Assembly (NCBI GenBank): GCA_920105625.2
Contig: OV050030.1
Coordinates: 412,377,034-412,441,033, forward strand
Length of the DNA stretch: 64,000 nucleotides
Source of the DNA: Clusia tigrina
Lineage: Eukaryota > Arthropoda > Insecta > Diptera > Clusiidae
Direction: 5' to 3'
Part shown: positions 48,001 to 59,495 of the stretch, piece by piece
Layout of the letters: every line of letters begins with the position of its first letter
Numbering within the stretch: position 1 is the first letter of the stretch
Translations under genes and position numbers: made by a program
The notes under the pieces: generated by a model
Seen by the model: only the letters and a program-made list of their open reading frames with translations
Told to the model about the DNA's origin: nothing
Database searches by the model: none

Positions 48001-48002
<2 letters not shown>

Positions 48003-48067
<65 letters not shown>
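48003..48067. repeat. (TA)n microsatellite
   Basis: About 32 uninterrupted TA units, 34 bases after the stop codon of gene C. It marks the end of similarity to the other gene copies. Confidence 0.95.
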
Positions 48068-48069
<2 letters not shown>

Positions 48070-48343
48070 TCAGTGGCTAACAACTTTCTTCATGGAATCA
48101 TGTTTTCCTAAATTAAAAGGTTAAATATTTCCTTCATATGAACTAATATTACAAAAACTTATAATCCAATTTATTGTTTATTTTAAATAATAATAATTTA
48201 ATTAAAATCAATCAATATATGTTTCTGAAATCTCGTGTAAACTTAAAATTATATGTTAATTCAAGTCACAGCTTATTTCATGCAGTTACTATAAATAAAT
48301 AAAAATATTAAAAATTCAGATATTTTTACATCAAAACATATCA

Positions 48344-48870
48344 CTAGTACTTAGTAGGATAGCCTTTTAGTTTAATAACAGCATTGAATCGAGATTGGAT
48401 ACACGCGTTAAGGTTGTTTGTGTTTTCCGAAGATATCTTCCCCAAGTCTTCTAAGGCCATTTTAAGTTCCGTTACATTGGAAATTTTATGTTTTCTGATG
48501 TTTGTTTCCAATACTTACAAGTTCTGTGAAGGGTTCATATCTGGCGACTGTGCTGGTTTTTGCAACAAGTAGGGACAATTGTAAATAAACCAACGTTCGA
48601 CAACTGAAGATTTATGTTTTGGGTCGTTATCGTGATAATATTGAAAATTATCGCGTGTACCAAGTTTGTCAGCACTTTCCAATAAATCCAATTTCAAAAT
48701 GTCAAATAACCTCTTTTGTCCATATTACCCGCAATAAACACAAGGTTACTCACACGTGGTGACGACATCCATCTTCAAATCATTGCAGAATCACCACCGT
48801 GGTAGACAGTGGCAGGTAGATTTTGTGGCTTCACTCAAATACACTATATTAAGGATATGCGACAATTTTC
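48344..48870 (-). mobile_element. Tc1-like transposase C-terminal fragment
   Basis: The minus strand reads VSNLVFIAGNMDKRG (about 48760), YHDNDPKHKSS (about 48635-48603, second catalytic Asp) and PAQSPDMNPSQNL (about 48555-48518, third catalytic block with Asn-Pro-Ser-Gln for Asn-Pro-Ile-Glu, so the acidic residue is lost). It ends with IQSRFNAVIKLKGYPTKY and a TAG at 48346-48344. This is the typical end of a Tc1 family protein. Frameshifts at about 48515. The N-terminal DNA-binding part and the terminal repeats are absent. Confidence 0.8.
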
Positions 48871-49039
48871 TTTTCAGTACTAAATTGTGATGCTGGCAGA
48901 TGGCCGTCAACAGGTTGGCCAAAATAAAAATGTTGCATTGCAATTTGGTGTAGTGGAACGAATTTCTGATCTTGTTGAAAAGCGGTCTTTCGTTGTTCTT
49001 TCATAATAATATTATTACTAATATTTGAAATTACTCACT

Positions 49040-49500
49040 CATAACGTTATTGCCACATGTAAGCTCTTAGTAAATACAATATCCTTAGGCACAGCGGGCA
49101 GGCGCTGGTCTGCATTTTCTCTAAAGACCAAGTGGCTCTAAATAGACAAAGTACAGGTTCCGTGATTAGCGCCCTAACGGGACACTGGACTCTAATCACT
49201 CAAGGGTGTAGGCTAGGGATTGCCTCTAACGACTTCTGCAGGAGTGGAAGGGTCCATTGCATACATGTTATGTACGTGTCCAACGCTGTTTAGAAGGAGG
49301 CGCACTTTCCTAAGCGACTACTTTCTGGACTCTCTGTGAGATATCGCAAATAAAAAGATTAGCTCCATCAACTGATTCATTAAAAGCTCCAAATGGCTGG
49401 ACCTTTGAAAGGGATGGGACCTGTTTGTCTCTTGTGGTATCACAAAGGGCCAATGTTGGCCTAAGTGCGCACTTCGGGCGGCCGCCTTATCTACTTATCA
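49040..49500 (+). mobile_element. 3' fragment of the LOA-like element
   Basis: It aligns with 17275-17785, from ATTGCCACATGTAAGCTC through the GGACCTGT…GGTATCACAAAGGG block to CGGCCGCCTTATCTAC at the 3' end. About 40 bases are missing around 49115. It shows the 3' end of the family independently of the copy at 13.2-17.8 kb. Stops and small deletions make it dead. Confidence 0.85.
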
Positions 49501-49899
49501 GTATTCATCGACGAAAGTTTTTGTTGTTCGTTGGCGATTGCCACATTGTGGGACAGTTCTGCTCAGTCGCAGCGTTTCGTCTAATCTTGCAGAGAGAATG
49601 CACCAATGGGAGAGCCGGCTCTTTGATTTAATATGCCTGTTGCTGTTTCTTCAAATATTGGAGTGTTCTTACTCATTTTGGCGAACTTACCGGTTTATGA
49701 ATTTATTGGTATTGACCGTTTTACTTTTGGTGGCGATTTTATTTTGAATTTTTATCACTTAAATATAAATTAAATGGAAAACAAATATCACCACTTAAAA
49801 ACTTGTGAACAAAAGTGCCGACAGGAGGAATCTTTAAATCGCGTTGGCTATGACGAACGTACCAGGATCCTTCGACGATTTTCCGTGATACTTTGTATT

Positions 49900-51200
49900 G
49901 AAAATGTTGGATGATTTATAAGCCGGTTTGACTTGCACATCCTCAGAGTTCAGCGCCATAGAGGCTTCGAATTTGATCATTTAATATTATTGTGTATAGT
50001 AGAGAGTGCGATTTACGGCCTATCTGCCATTTCATTATTAAAGTGTTCCTTACTATGAAGTTTAGCATCCAGAGTAATATCAAGATATTTTTTTAATATT
50101 AGCATAAGGTGCTTGACTACCCGTGATGACAATCGGTGGATATTCACTTCTGCTGTTTGCATATAAGCTTATTTTGTTATGTTTAATTTGATAAGCCATC
50201 TTTGTGTCCAATTTACAATGGAGTTGGGGGCTGCTTGTAGTATAGCAGTTGTTTCTCGGGCAGATTCTCAGATTGCCAGAATAGCAGTGTCATCTGCGAA
50301 AGTTGTTATTTTGCTGTCGGACAGTATTGGCAAATCCGTTCTAAGGAGCAGCTATAAAAGTGGACCAAGCACACTTCCCTGTGGCACACCTGCTTTTATT
50401 TTTGTTAGGTTTTAGTTGCGGTTTTCTTGTTTAATATGAAAATATCTCTCCGAGATGAAAGAATTCATAATTGTAAAATATGATAAAGGTAAGTTCGCTT
50501 CTAACTTGTTTAGTGGGCCTTTGTGCCAGGACTGGTCAAAAGCTTGCGGTACATCAGGAAAAAGGGCGCAGCAGACATTTTGCGTTTTAGTCCTTTTTTA
50601 ATATGCACTTGGTCGATTGTAGAGTGCTTACTTCGAAATCCAAATTGATGGGTTGGAATTAATTTTTTCTTAATCAATTATAGGCACACGTCTTTTGTAT
50701 ATTAATTTGTCCAAAAGTTTTGAGATTGTTGACGAAAATGAATCAGCCCATGTAAGGAAATGTCCTGACTTCGGAATCATGCTAACTTCAGCGAGTTTCC
50801 AGCTGGGAGTATATTTTATGATGAATTGATGTATCGATCTGGTGCATAAATTTAAGAATTACTACGTCTGGTAGGTGATTTAGTATCTCGGGTGTGATAA
50901 ACTTGAAGGCTGACGTTTTTGTATATTAAAGATTTAGGCTTTCCACAATCAATTCGGGTTTTTAATAAAGGGAATTATGTCGTCTTCATATTCCGTACTT
51001 TTTGTTAATTCGTCATACTGCGCTTGATTTGGTTGAAATGTTTAAGCCATGCGAGTTGCAAAAGCTTCGCCATTCTCTGTTGAAATGTGATTCTTAATTG
51101 ATTTCTTTTAATTATTTGAATAAAATCTTTTTCTTTCAATAACGCTTTAAATCAGTTCCAGTCTATCAACTTATTAGTTAATTTCGGACCTTGATATATT
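49900..51200 (-). mobile_element. Jockey-like RT fragment
   Basis: The minus strand gives AEVSMIPKSGHF (about 50795-50760), HQFGFRSKHSTIDQVH (about 50660-50610), AFDQSWHKGPLNKLEANL (about 50545-50490, motif A with the Asp before it), AGVPQGSVLGP (about 50393-50360) and ITTFADDTAIL (about 50313-50280). Further toward 49900 the thumb and C-terminal frames are full of stops. Same type as the piece at 40.6-42.3 kb. Confidence 0.75.
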
Positions 51201-51599
51201 TGGTAACTGTTTCGCTAATAGTAAATATTAAATAAGTTAGTCGTCAGCTCCAAAATCAAATTCTTCTGCAATTTGCATAGTTGGCTGAGTCTTTGTTGGC
51301 TAAAAAGAAGTCGATGAGATCTGCAACTTATTAGGATCGTTTGGGCAGTATGTGTGCTGGCTCGTTTATAGAAATTGACAGGCTGTTTCTGGAGCTGCTT
51401 TATATAGATCGCGTTCCTTTCTTGTAGTAATGCGTGAACCCCAATAGATGTGCCACCCATAAAAAATTATTTTTAGATTTTTTATTCATTTTTTACATTG
51501 TGCAGATGATATCGAATGCTTTGGAGGATTGATAAATTCTGATTATTTGATTTGACAGTGGCTATGGTGGCTTACAAGATGTAACTGCTGGTTTTATCT

Positions 51600-52140
51600 G
51601 CTTAATTGTAATCTATGTGTATATCCTTTATTTTAAACAGGGAAAAAGGGTATACAAAATTTGTGCGGTTGAGAGGTTTTCAACTACCAGAAGGCGGCGT
51701 GCCAGGGATGGACATATGTATACACAAATGATCACAATCACAATCTGTTTGATTTTGTCCGCCTCGCTGCCGTTGCATTTTATCCACACCCTTAGAGATA
51801 TATTAATGAAACTTTTCGAAACTATAGCTCCATTTGGAGCCGGACCACACCTGCCTCTCATATATAGAACCTCTTGCAACTTTTTGAAAATGACTTTAAC
51901 TTCGGGCGAATTGTAGGATTAATGCGCATCCTACTTATCACGATGCATTATTGTGGGCGGTATATATTTACTCACATCCCCATTATCAACATAGAATCAT
52001 CACTTAAAAACTATTATCGATTTATGGGCGAGCTTTCATTTAATGTGAAGCACCCTGTGGACATTATAAAGCCATCTGCAAAAATGGGGTTGATCAGAGG
52101 AAAGTCATGCCCATTTTCAATATCAGAAGCTTCATGACTA
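51600..52140. repeat. Unclassified repeat with a motif shared with 19.4 kb
   Basis: A noncoding stretch with a GC-rich start (AGAAGGCGGCGTGCCAGGGATGG, 51693-51712 region) followed by the AGAGATAT…AATGAAACTTT motif near 51794 and a compact A/T-rich remainder. Frames across it (51617-51916, 51874-52137) show no family. Confidence 0.3.
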
Positions 52141-53203
52141 AAACTAAAATTAGCCTATGCTCATATTAATGATATCTGAAAAAAAATGTAGTAATATGCA
52201 TTCGATCCCTACTAGCGCGTGCGGACACTATGAGTAGCATACTACTATTGACACGCCCACAATTAAAATCATAATATATTCTTTGAAGAGTACTTCTTAG
52301 TCCATTTATCCGGGAACACCTCCATCATATATCCCGAATTCTCCGCCAGTATCGGCTGTAACCACTTGACGCCTAAGATTCTGGCAGATTTCTTGAATGT
52401 GATAACACATCAGTTTCACTGTTATTGTTCTGGAACAGCTGTAAAATGTTCAGCAATAATCAGCCAGTAGTGAAGGAATCACTTTACACCGACCTGAGGC
52501 TACTTTCTGGAATAAATCTAAAAAATCACCACCAGCTCTTCATTTACGATACTTTTTTCTAAGCCAGTCAGTGAATTACAATAGGAGAGATCCCTTGATG
52601 AAAAGAACTAAACAGGAATACCACTCTGATACGATTTTTATATCACGCAAATAGAAGTCATGGGAGCCCTCCAGTATTTATCTTGGACTCTAATTTTAAT
52701 TCACTGTATAAATTGAAGTGAAATTTATTTTCATTATCAAAATACTTCTGAAAAGCAGGTGCCGCATCATGGCGCTCGTGATTCCACCACAGTGCGTTTC
52801 ATGTCGTTTCGGTTACTGTCAGTCTGATATTCGTATCCCGAGCAATTGCAGTAGAATCATTTGCATATTTGAAGTAATTTCTTTGACTTCTGCAAAAATA
52901 AATTGAAAAAATGTATATTCTTCGATAAGTTTTCTCCTTGTGCAAATTTTCCCTTTGCGTTTCAGTTGTCATTGTTCCCAGAGCATTTTAGCAACAGATC
53001 GCTGTGATGTGATACGAGTACAACGGAAATCATTCAAAGGTTGGAAAGTAGGCCCAAAATAAAACAGCAACAACACTAAAAAGAAATCGTAAGAATATTT
53101 CTCATATATTTGCCGGCATAACGTGATGGAACACTAGTCCTGCATCCTTCTGCTTTAAAGTATCCCAAATTATTTTATGCATATTATACGAATGCCTACG
53201 AAA
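52141..53203. other. No gene seen
   Basis: No recognised family or spliced gene. The short frame at 52718-52906 is isolated. Confidence 0.4.
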
Positions 53204-53247
<44 letters not shown>

Positions 53248-53276
53248 ACAACAGCAGCAACCACAGCAGCAGCAGC
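53204..53276. repeat. (CAG)n / (CAA)n trinucleotide repeat
   Basis: About 24 CAG/CAA units. The frame that reads it as polyglutamine (53177-53467) lacks any further domain, and the reverse frame reads polycysteine. Common in fly intergenic DNA. Confidence 0.9.
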
Positions 53277-56218
53277 TGTTGTTGCTCTTACTTACATCAC
53301 TGGTGGATTTTTTGTTGCCTTGCCTGCTGTCACAATTGAAATTCGCATTAAAATTGCAGCACAAGGATATGTTTGAGTTTTTCCGCACACATGTGCAATT
53401 GTGTTGCACGGATGCCAAATTTCGTCTTACTCCCACTTGCCCTCTTTTCTCATTTGCCCTGACTTGATATGCAAATGCACTTATGTGCTCTGTGACTGAC
53501 CATTGAAAAATTGGAATTTTCTCATATATTTCCTGCACTGCGATGTCATGCAGTTGCAATGCGGTTGGTTATTTTGGCATAAAGGAAGGAAGGAAACAAG
53601 GAAGGAAGGATGCGAGATTGTCAGAATAAACCGCTGTCTTTCCTTTAAGCTGCACACTTTTAACTGTTGTAAATATATTTTTACTCTTTATATGCAGACA
53701 GTGGAATTACTTTTCATTGACCATCGAGTCCACTGATCCCTTGAGGAGCAGTGATCAATCAGCGCTATAGGAACAAAACTGGTGACTCTGAAATATGTCA
53801 TACAAAGAAGAATGTAGTTTTATGTGATATATTCCCATGCTAACAAGGATATTCGTTGTGGTTTTTCAAAATACAAAAAAAAATGCAACCCTTAAATCCA
53901 AAATCTTAAACCCAAAATCTCTCCATTGAAGCTTTGGATAAGGGCCCATTGCTACCATTTTAAATCAGTTGTTCATAACTATCAAAGCTCAAGCATACCC
54001 ACTGCACCACTGCACCTATGAGTGTGGGCACTGCTACGTGATATCGGAACAATGGAAATGCCCGCTGATAGCATGTTCCTCACAAAAACTATCTCAGAAC
54101 TATGTTAAGCGCACTTGCATATTACAAATGCACTTTGTTAATTACAACAACAGTTGCCCTGTGTGACCAGTACAAAATTTGCTGACAATTGCAGCTGTGT
54201 TTGTTACACTCAAGCACACCCATACATATACATATAAACACACACATGTACATGCAGCCATCCATGAACACGTACACCAATTCATGCTTAGCAAATGAAT
54301 TGGTAAAAAGAAAAATTTCATTTAAAATTAAATCTCAACAAAGGTGCACTTAAATCCAAATGTTCATATGTTGCACTACATTTAACGCAGCCACACATGC
54401 ACACTCCCCAGCAAGCATACAACAATTGCATGCCCTCAAACACGCACACACACTCATAAACACATACACACATTCCCAGCGAGAACTGAAGAAAATGTTC
54501 AATAAGTGCTGAGTTCCCCACAGTTGGTCGCCACGATCTTCCTTCTTTATGAATTAATATGCTAGTGGAAAGCTGTGCTCCTATTGTGCTTCTTAGGAAT
54601 GCTGGAAGAATCGCATCTTATCACTTTTGCTATTTGAGTCACCGAATAGCTTTCAATCATAACTCACTCCATTTGTTTGCCAATATGGCAAGCCATTGAA
54701 AAGCAGTGCTGCTATTTTGCTACCAAGAAAGTTTGAAGGAGCACTTAGTTCGAATTTGGTGGAGAAAGATACCATTTGTTTACATTTGAAGTGGTTCCGT
54801 TGCTTAGAGTACTTCCGTTGTGTTTCTCTTGAATTTAGGTGGAGGCACTTTGTGTTACTTTTACTTAATTATCACCAAAAATGATTAACACTCAATTTCT
54901 TTCTTACTATTGCTTGTTATTGGAGAAGTGCGATTTAATTACGCTTTCCAGGAATTCTTACTTACTGCTGGAATACGAGTCCAGAAAATAGGTAACCAGT
55001 GGAGCATTTTTTCAATTTTCGCGGTATAAGTTTTTCTGTCACCACCAAATTCCTTCCGAGTCATAAAAGACTTAATGCAGAGATTCTAAGCTACTTTCTA
55101 CGAATGCCTTAGGAAGTACAATATTTTTTATGCAAAATAAGGCCCTGTCATCAGTTAAGAGCTTCTCCCATGCATAAGAAGCTTCATTTGTTTCTTAAAC
55201 TCATTGTGTCATTGAATGGAAAAGCTTCTATACTGGTTCCAAAGGATGCTTTAGGAGGCAGTTTTCAATTACAGTTCTTCTAATTTAGAAAAATTTTTCA
55301 GTTTCCACGGAATACCTGCACTTCTACTACTCTTTGCACTCATTAGCACCGCAGGGCATACTCAATTAGTATTGAGGCACCATTTAGGCAGATTTCTCAC
55401 ATTTTTCGCACTGGGTTTGCGGAAGCTGAAACTGCATCGCAAGTAGTTGCAAAGCATCCATAAAAAAATAGACATACCAACGCCGAAGTTTGCCAAAGCG
55501 ATATGCGGCGGCGTCTGCCTGCGGAATTCAGTTTGTATTAGTTACACAGCCACACATATTGGCATATTGTGGACAACATGATAACGTTCATTTGCATGCG
55601 TATGTGTGCGTGTGTATGCTAATGCCTGCATATACATGCATGCGGGTTGCATTTGCTGCTTGCCAATGGACATGGTAGCGTCGCTTGGCGTTGTTGTTTT
55701 GGTGTAATTCTTTGTTGTTGTTGTTGTTGGACACACTGGTGGGCTGTTGGCGTGCCTGCGCCTGTCCGCCCGTCCAAACATTGAATTTGAACATTTACAA
55801 CATGACTTCATGCATTCGTTTTTGTTTCATGCCACCGAGAGCATGAGAATCCTGCTATCTGTGTCCGTAACTTTTCCAATTTCAACATGCTTTGGCAGGA
55901 TTTAAAATTTGGGGCCACTTTGGTGTTTTTCATTGTTTCACATTTAAGCCCCATTTTTGAGATAATGCGAGTATTTCGGCCTGGAACGCTGCTGTTTAGC
56001 AATTTTTTTCCGCATCACTTTTTTACAAGTATTTTCGGTATTTTTTGTTTTGTTTTCCAGGCCTGAAGAACATGACAGCTGAGACATGCGACATGACCGC
56101 TTAGTATGCAATTTAGCTGCATTTTTCGACATTTACTACAATTTTATAATAATAAATTCAGATTAAATTGAAAATGATTGGCATTGCTGAACATTATGAT
56201 AAATAGTTTTTTACTATC
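53277..56218. other. Unique-looking intergenic DNA, no gene found
   Basis: The stretch has fly-like simple motifs: GGAAGGAA (53583-53610), CACACA/CATACA runs (54210-54260, 54400-54480), TGCATATACATGCATGC (55627-55650), TTG repeats (55713-55730) and ACATACATACATACAT (56348-56360). No transposon domains or spliced coding exons recognised. It may be intronic or regulatory DNA of a host gene outside the window. Confidence 0.45.
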
Positions 56219-57041
56219 TGTCGGATAAGATCGCCCTCCATCATTTATTTTATAAATTTTTATTTTATATAATATTAATTATTTGTAAACTTGTATTCCG
56301 GGCCACCCTAATACTGTTTTTCTATAATTGTCACAGCAGCACCAACATACATACATACATAATATGGTTCTGTTTGACCGTTATGTAGTCATTATCGTTA
56401 GATGTTTACATCTTCGATGCAAAGAAGAATAACAACAACAGCGCGATTTGAAGTTATTTACTTCCAATGTTCTATTCAGCCGCTGCATTGGTATTGTTAT
56501 TCCCTTTGCTTTCGCTGCTTAGAATAACTGTCTGATTTTTTGTCTAATGTTTGGTGGTCCGATGACTTACAGTTCCAGTTCAGTTGTTATTGAGTTGAGA
56601 AACATATCACAGTGAAAGAAGTGATTGTTAAAAGAGCCACAGAGCCATAAGTTTAGAATTGTTTATAATAGACAGAAGAAAATTGTGAACAGAAAAGAGC
56701 CACAGAGCCACATAATAAAGAAAGGACCAAACTGAGTTAAATTAAAATTAAATAAAGTGTGTTTAATTTTAAATAACAATAGAAAAGTGTTTCTGTGCAA
56801 CATTTTGGCGACCGTGGCAGGACGGTTCGTAATAAAATTAGCTTATTTTAAAAAACAAAATAAAGTGTTTCGAATTGTGTCGGGGAGCACAAAATTATTT
56901 CGTGCCTTCATTGGAGAGACGTAATTATTTTCATCATTTCGTCGTTGGAGTTAACTCATCGTTGGAATTACGTCGCTTCAGTTAAGGAATTTGCTGCTGC
57001 TGGAATTTTAAATAACAATAGAAAAGTGTTTCTGTGCAACA
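56219..57041 (+). mobile_element. LTR remnant with primer-binding site and residual second LTR end
   Basis: A candidate 5' LTR starts TGTCGGATAAGA at 56219 and ends about 56802 in GTGTTTCTGTGCAACA. It is followed by TTTTGGCGACCGTGGCAGGA (56803-56822), a primer-binding site of the tRNA-Arg type known from 412/mdg1-like gypsy elements. About 200 bases later, 57004-57041 repeats the LTR end (TTTTAAATAACAATAGAAAA through CTGTGCAACA). The internal coding region is gone. The flanks share TGATAAATAGTTTTTT (56198-56213 and 57052-57067). Start of the LTR is inferred. Confidence 0.6.
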
Positions 57042-58290
57042 CAATCTTATCTGATAAATAGTTTTTTGCACCAGTTGAAAAAATTTCGAGCGTACTCAAA
57101 TTATGAAAGGCGACGCTATAAAGTACGTGTATTTAAATCTTATCAATTTGTAAAACTAAAATGAATTTTAATATTGTAAAAAACCCTAAAAATAGGCTAA
57201 TTGTTTAACATACACAACACTGAAATTATTAGTAAGAACAGTTGAATAAAATGACCGCACACTTTTATGGTACTAAATTATCATATAACCGATAGATTAA
57301 GCTTCCTTGTCAGGGAATAAAGAGGTTGGTGAATTGAATGAAATATTATATGGCAGCAATCTGCAAATTAATAGAAACAAAATAATGGCACTAGATTTTT
57401 CCACAAGGTTTTTTAAAATAATCACTTCATATGGAAATTTACTTTTAGAGGGCTGTATAATTGTTTATAACCGGAGATACCCAAAGCGAATACAAGTTGC
57501 AAGGCATTAAAAGTCTTTAGAATTATTCGCTACTATACCGAAATGAATGTAGGAACAATTGTTTAGTTTGAATCATTTATTTATTGTAGATTGTTGTGAT
57601 CTATTCTCTTAATGCCATGCTAGCTTTACTTATATTTTATTCATATAGTAGATTATATTTTAATGGTACATTTATAATTGTGATTATTCCATGGGACCGG
57701 AATCTTTATAGAAATGTTTGAATTTAAAATGGAACTGGAAAAAAGCAGACGTGAGCTACAATTTTTGTGGTCCCTATATAGAAAAAGTGTGTGAATATTT
57801 GTAAATTATCTTATCCCTATTCCATTTATTTCTTTGTGGAATTTTTCAAGACTTAATGCAGTTTTTCCACAACTACTTGGAGAATATGCTCTCACCTCTG
57901 TTATGAAGTATTTTTCTTACACTTTAAAGGTAAATACTGTTGCCTACTTTTAGGGGGCACACTCTTCTGACATTTGCTTCGTTGTATATATTACAACCAT
58001 GAAATCATTTAAGTTATAAAGCAATTCAGTGGTCGAACCTTTGTTTTGAGATTCAGGTAGGGAAAGTATTTATTTTATGCTGTATCTAGAATTCTTCAGA
58101 AAATTGATTTATGCTAATAATACTGATACTGGATTGTGTCAAGCAATACTTAAGCAATTGATTGACAATTTAGATTAAATGAAAACCGGGGTTAACTTCA
58201 ATGAAACAAACTAAAGAAATAGTCACAATGAAAATCAGTTCATGCCAGTAGTTCTGATGACTGAATTCTGTCAAGCATGTGATAGTACCC
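57042..58290. other. No gene seen
   Basis: AT-rich, with a few short frames (for example 57307-57510) lacking family resemblance. Confidence 0.4.
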
Positions 58291-58299
58291 GTGTTAGGC

Positions 58300-59175
58300 G
58301 AGAAAACGCTTTATTTTTGAAATTTTTTTTTATTTCTTAATATAGTCTCCTTTCAGCTCGATACATTTAGTCCAGCGATATTCTCACTTTTTCAAGCCAT
58401 CCAAAAATATGATTTTTGGAATTCTGCAAAATAGACCTCTGTTGCAGAGATGACTTCCTCGTTTGACGTGAATCGCTTTCCACTAAGTCATTTTTGCATG
58501 TTTGGAAACAAAAAGAAATCGCCATATCTGAAGACTACGGTGGATGAGGCTGCAATTCGTAGCATAATTCGGCCAGTTTTGCTCGTGCGATTGAGGATGA
58601 GTAAGTTGGTGCGTTGTCATAGTGAAAGGTAATTTTTGTCTTCGCCAAATGGGGCCGTTTCATCAATTCAGCATGGAATCGCTCTAATTAATTAGCATAG
58701 TCCTTCCCTTTTCCAAATGCTCGGTAGAAATGATACCTTGCGAATCCCAGAAAACGGTGGCCATAACTTTTTCGGCCGATGAAACCCTTTTCGCCTTCTT
58801 TGGAACGGGTTCGCTGGGTGAAGTCCACTGTTTTGACTGTTCTTTTATTTCTGGCGTCTAGTGATGGATCCATGTTTCGTCCACAGTCACGAAACGCCGT
58901 AGAAACTCTTTCGGATTGCGCATAAACATGTCCAAACTGTGCTCCGAAGTAATCATGCGATTCCGTTTTTGCTCCACTGTGAGCAAATGCGACACCCATC
59001 TCGCCGAAAGCTTTCTCAGACCCAATATTTCGTGTGGGATATTTTGTATTCGTACAATGTCAGGAAATTCTCTCAAATCTTCACCCGGCGATCTGCACAA
59101 CAAGATATCGTGGATATCCTCCTCCCTAGTCAGGAGCACTTCACCAAAAACGGATGTTCGGCCACGCTAAAATTC
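58300..59175 (-). mobile_element. Mariner transposase remnant (irritans-like)
   Basis: The minus strand reads LRKLSARWVSHLLTVEQKRN, then RNPKEFLRRFVTVDETWIHH (59075-58858, first catalytic Asp block VDETW). In the next frame it has KVMATVFWDSQGII (about 58765-58725) and, further on, broken pieces toward the second and third Asp blocks. A stop follows directly after WIHH, and two or more frameshifts follow. The N-terminal HTH is degraded. Terminal repeats not identified with confidence. Confidence 0.8.
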
Positions 59176-59244
59176 ATTAAACCAATATTTGATGAATATT
59201 CAAATGTGCATGGTCCTTATAAACGACATAGCACTTCACTTTGC

Positions 59245-59495
59245 TTTCCTCACACGTCTTCCATTCATCATTCATCAATTCATTCAATCATTCATCCGTC
59301 CATTTACCCATTTATTTACCCATATACCAATCCATTGATCAATTCATACATGCATCCATTCATTCATCAAACCGTTGATCCATCAATGTTTCCATTCATC
59401 CACCCATTCATCCATTCATGCATTCATCAATTCATGCATTCATCCATTCAATATTCATCCATCTGTTCATCCATTCATTTATTTCTTCATCGTTG
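59245..59495. repeat. ATTC/CATTCAT-type tetranucleotide-like repeat tract
   Basis: About 250 bases of imperfect CATTCATC, CATTCAAT and CATTTA units. The open frame through it (58939-59496) is the antisense of the mariner remnant followed by this low-complexity tract, not a gene. Confidence 0.85.

Noticed and set aside
53170..53559. Polyglutamine protein (plus) or polycysteine protein (minus)
   Set aside because: Both come from the CAG/CAA repeat; no further domain, no promoter or splice support.
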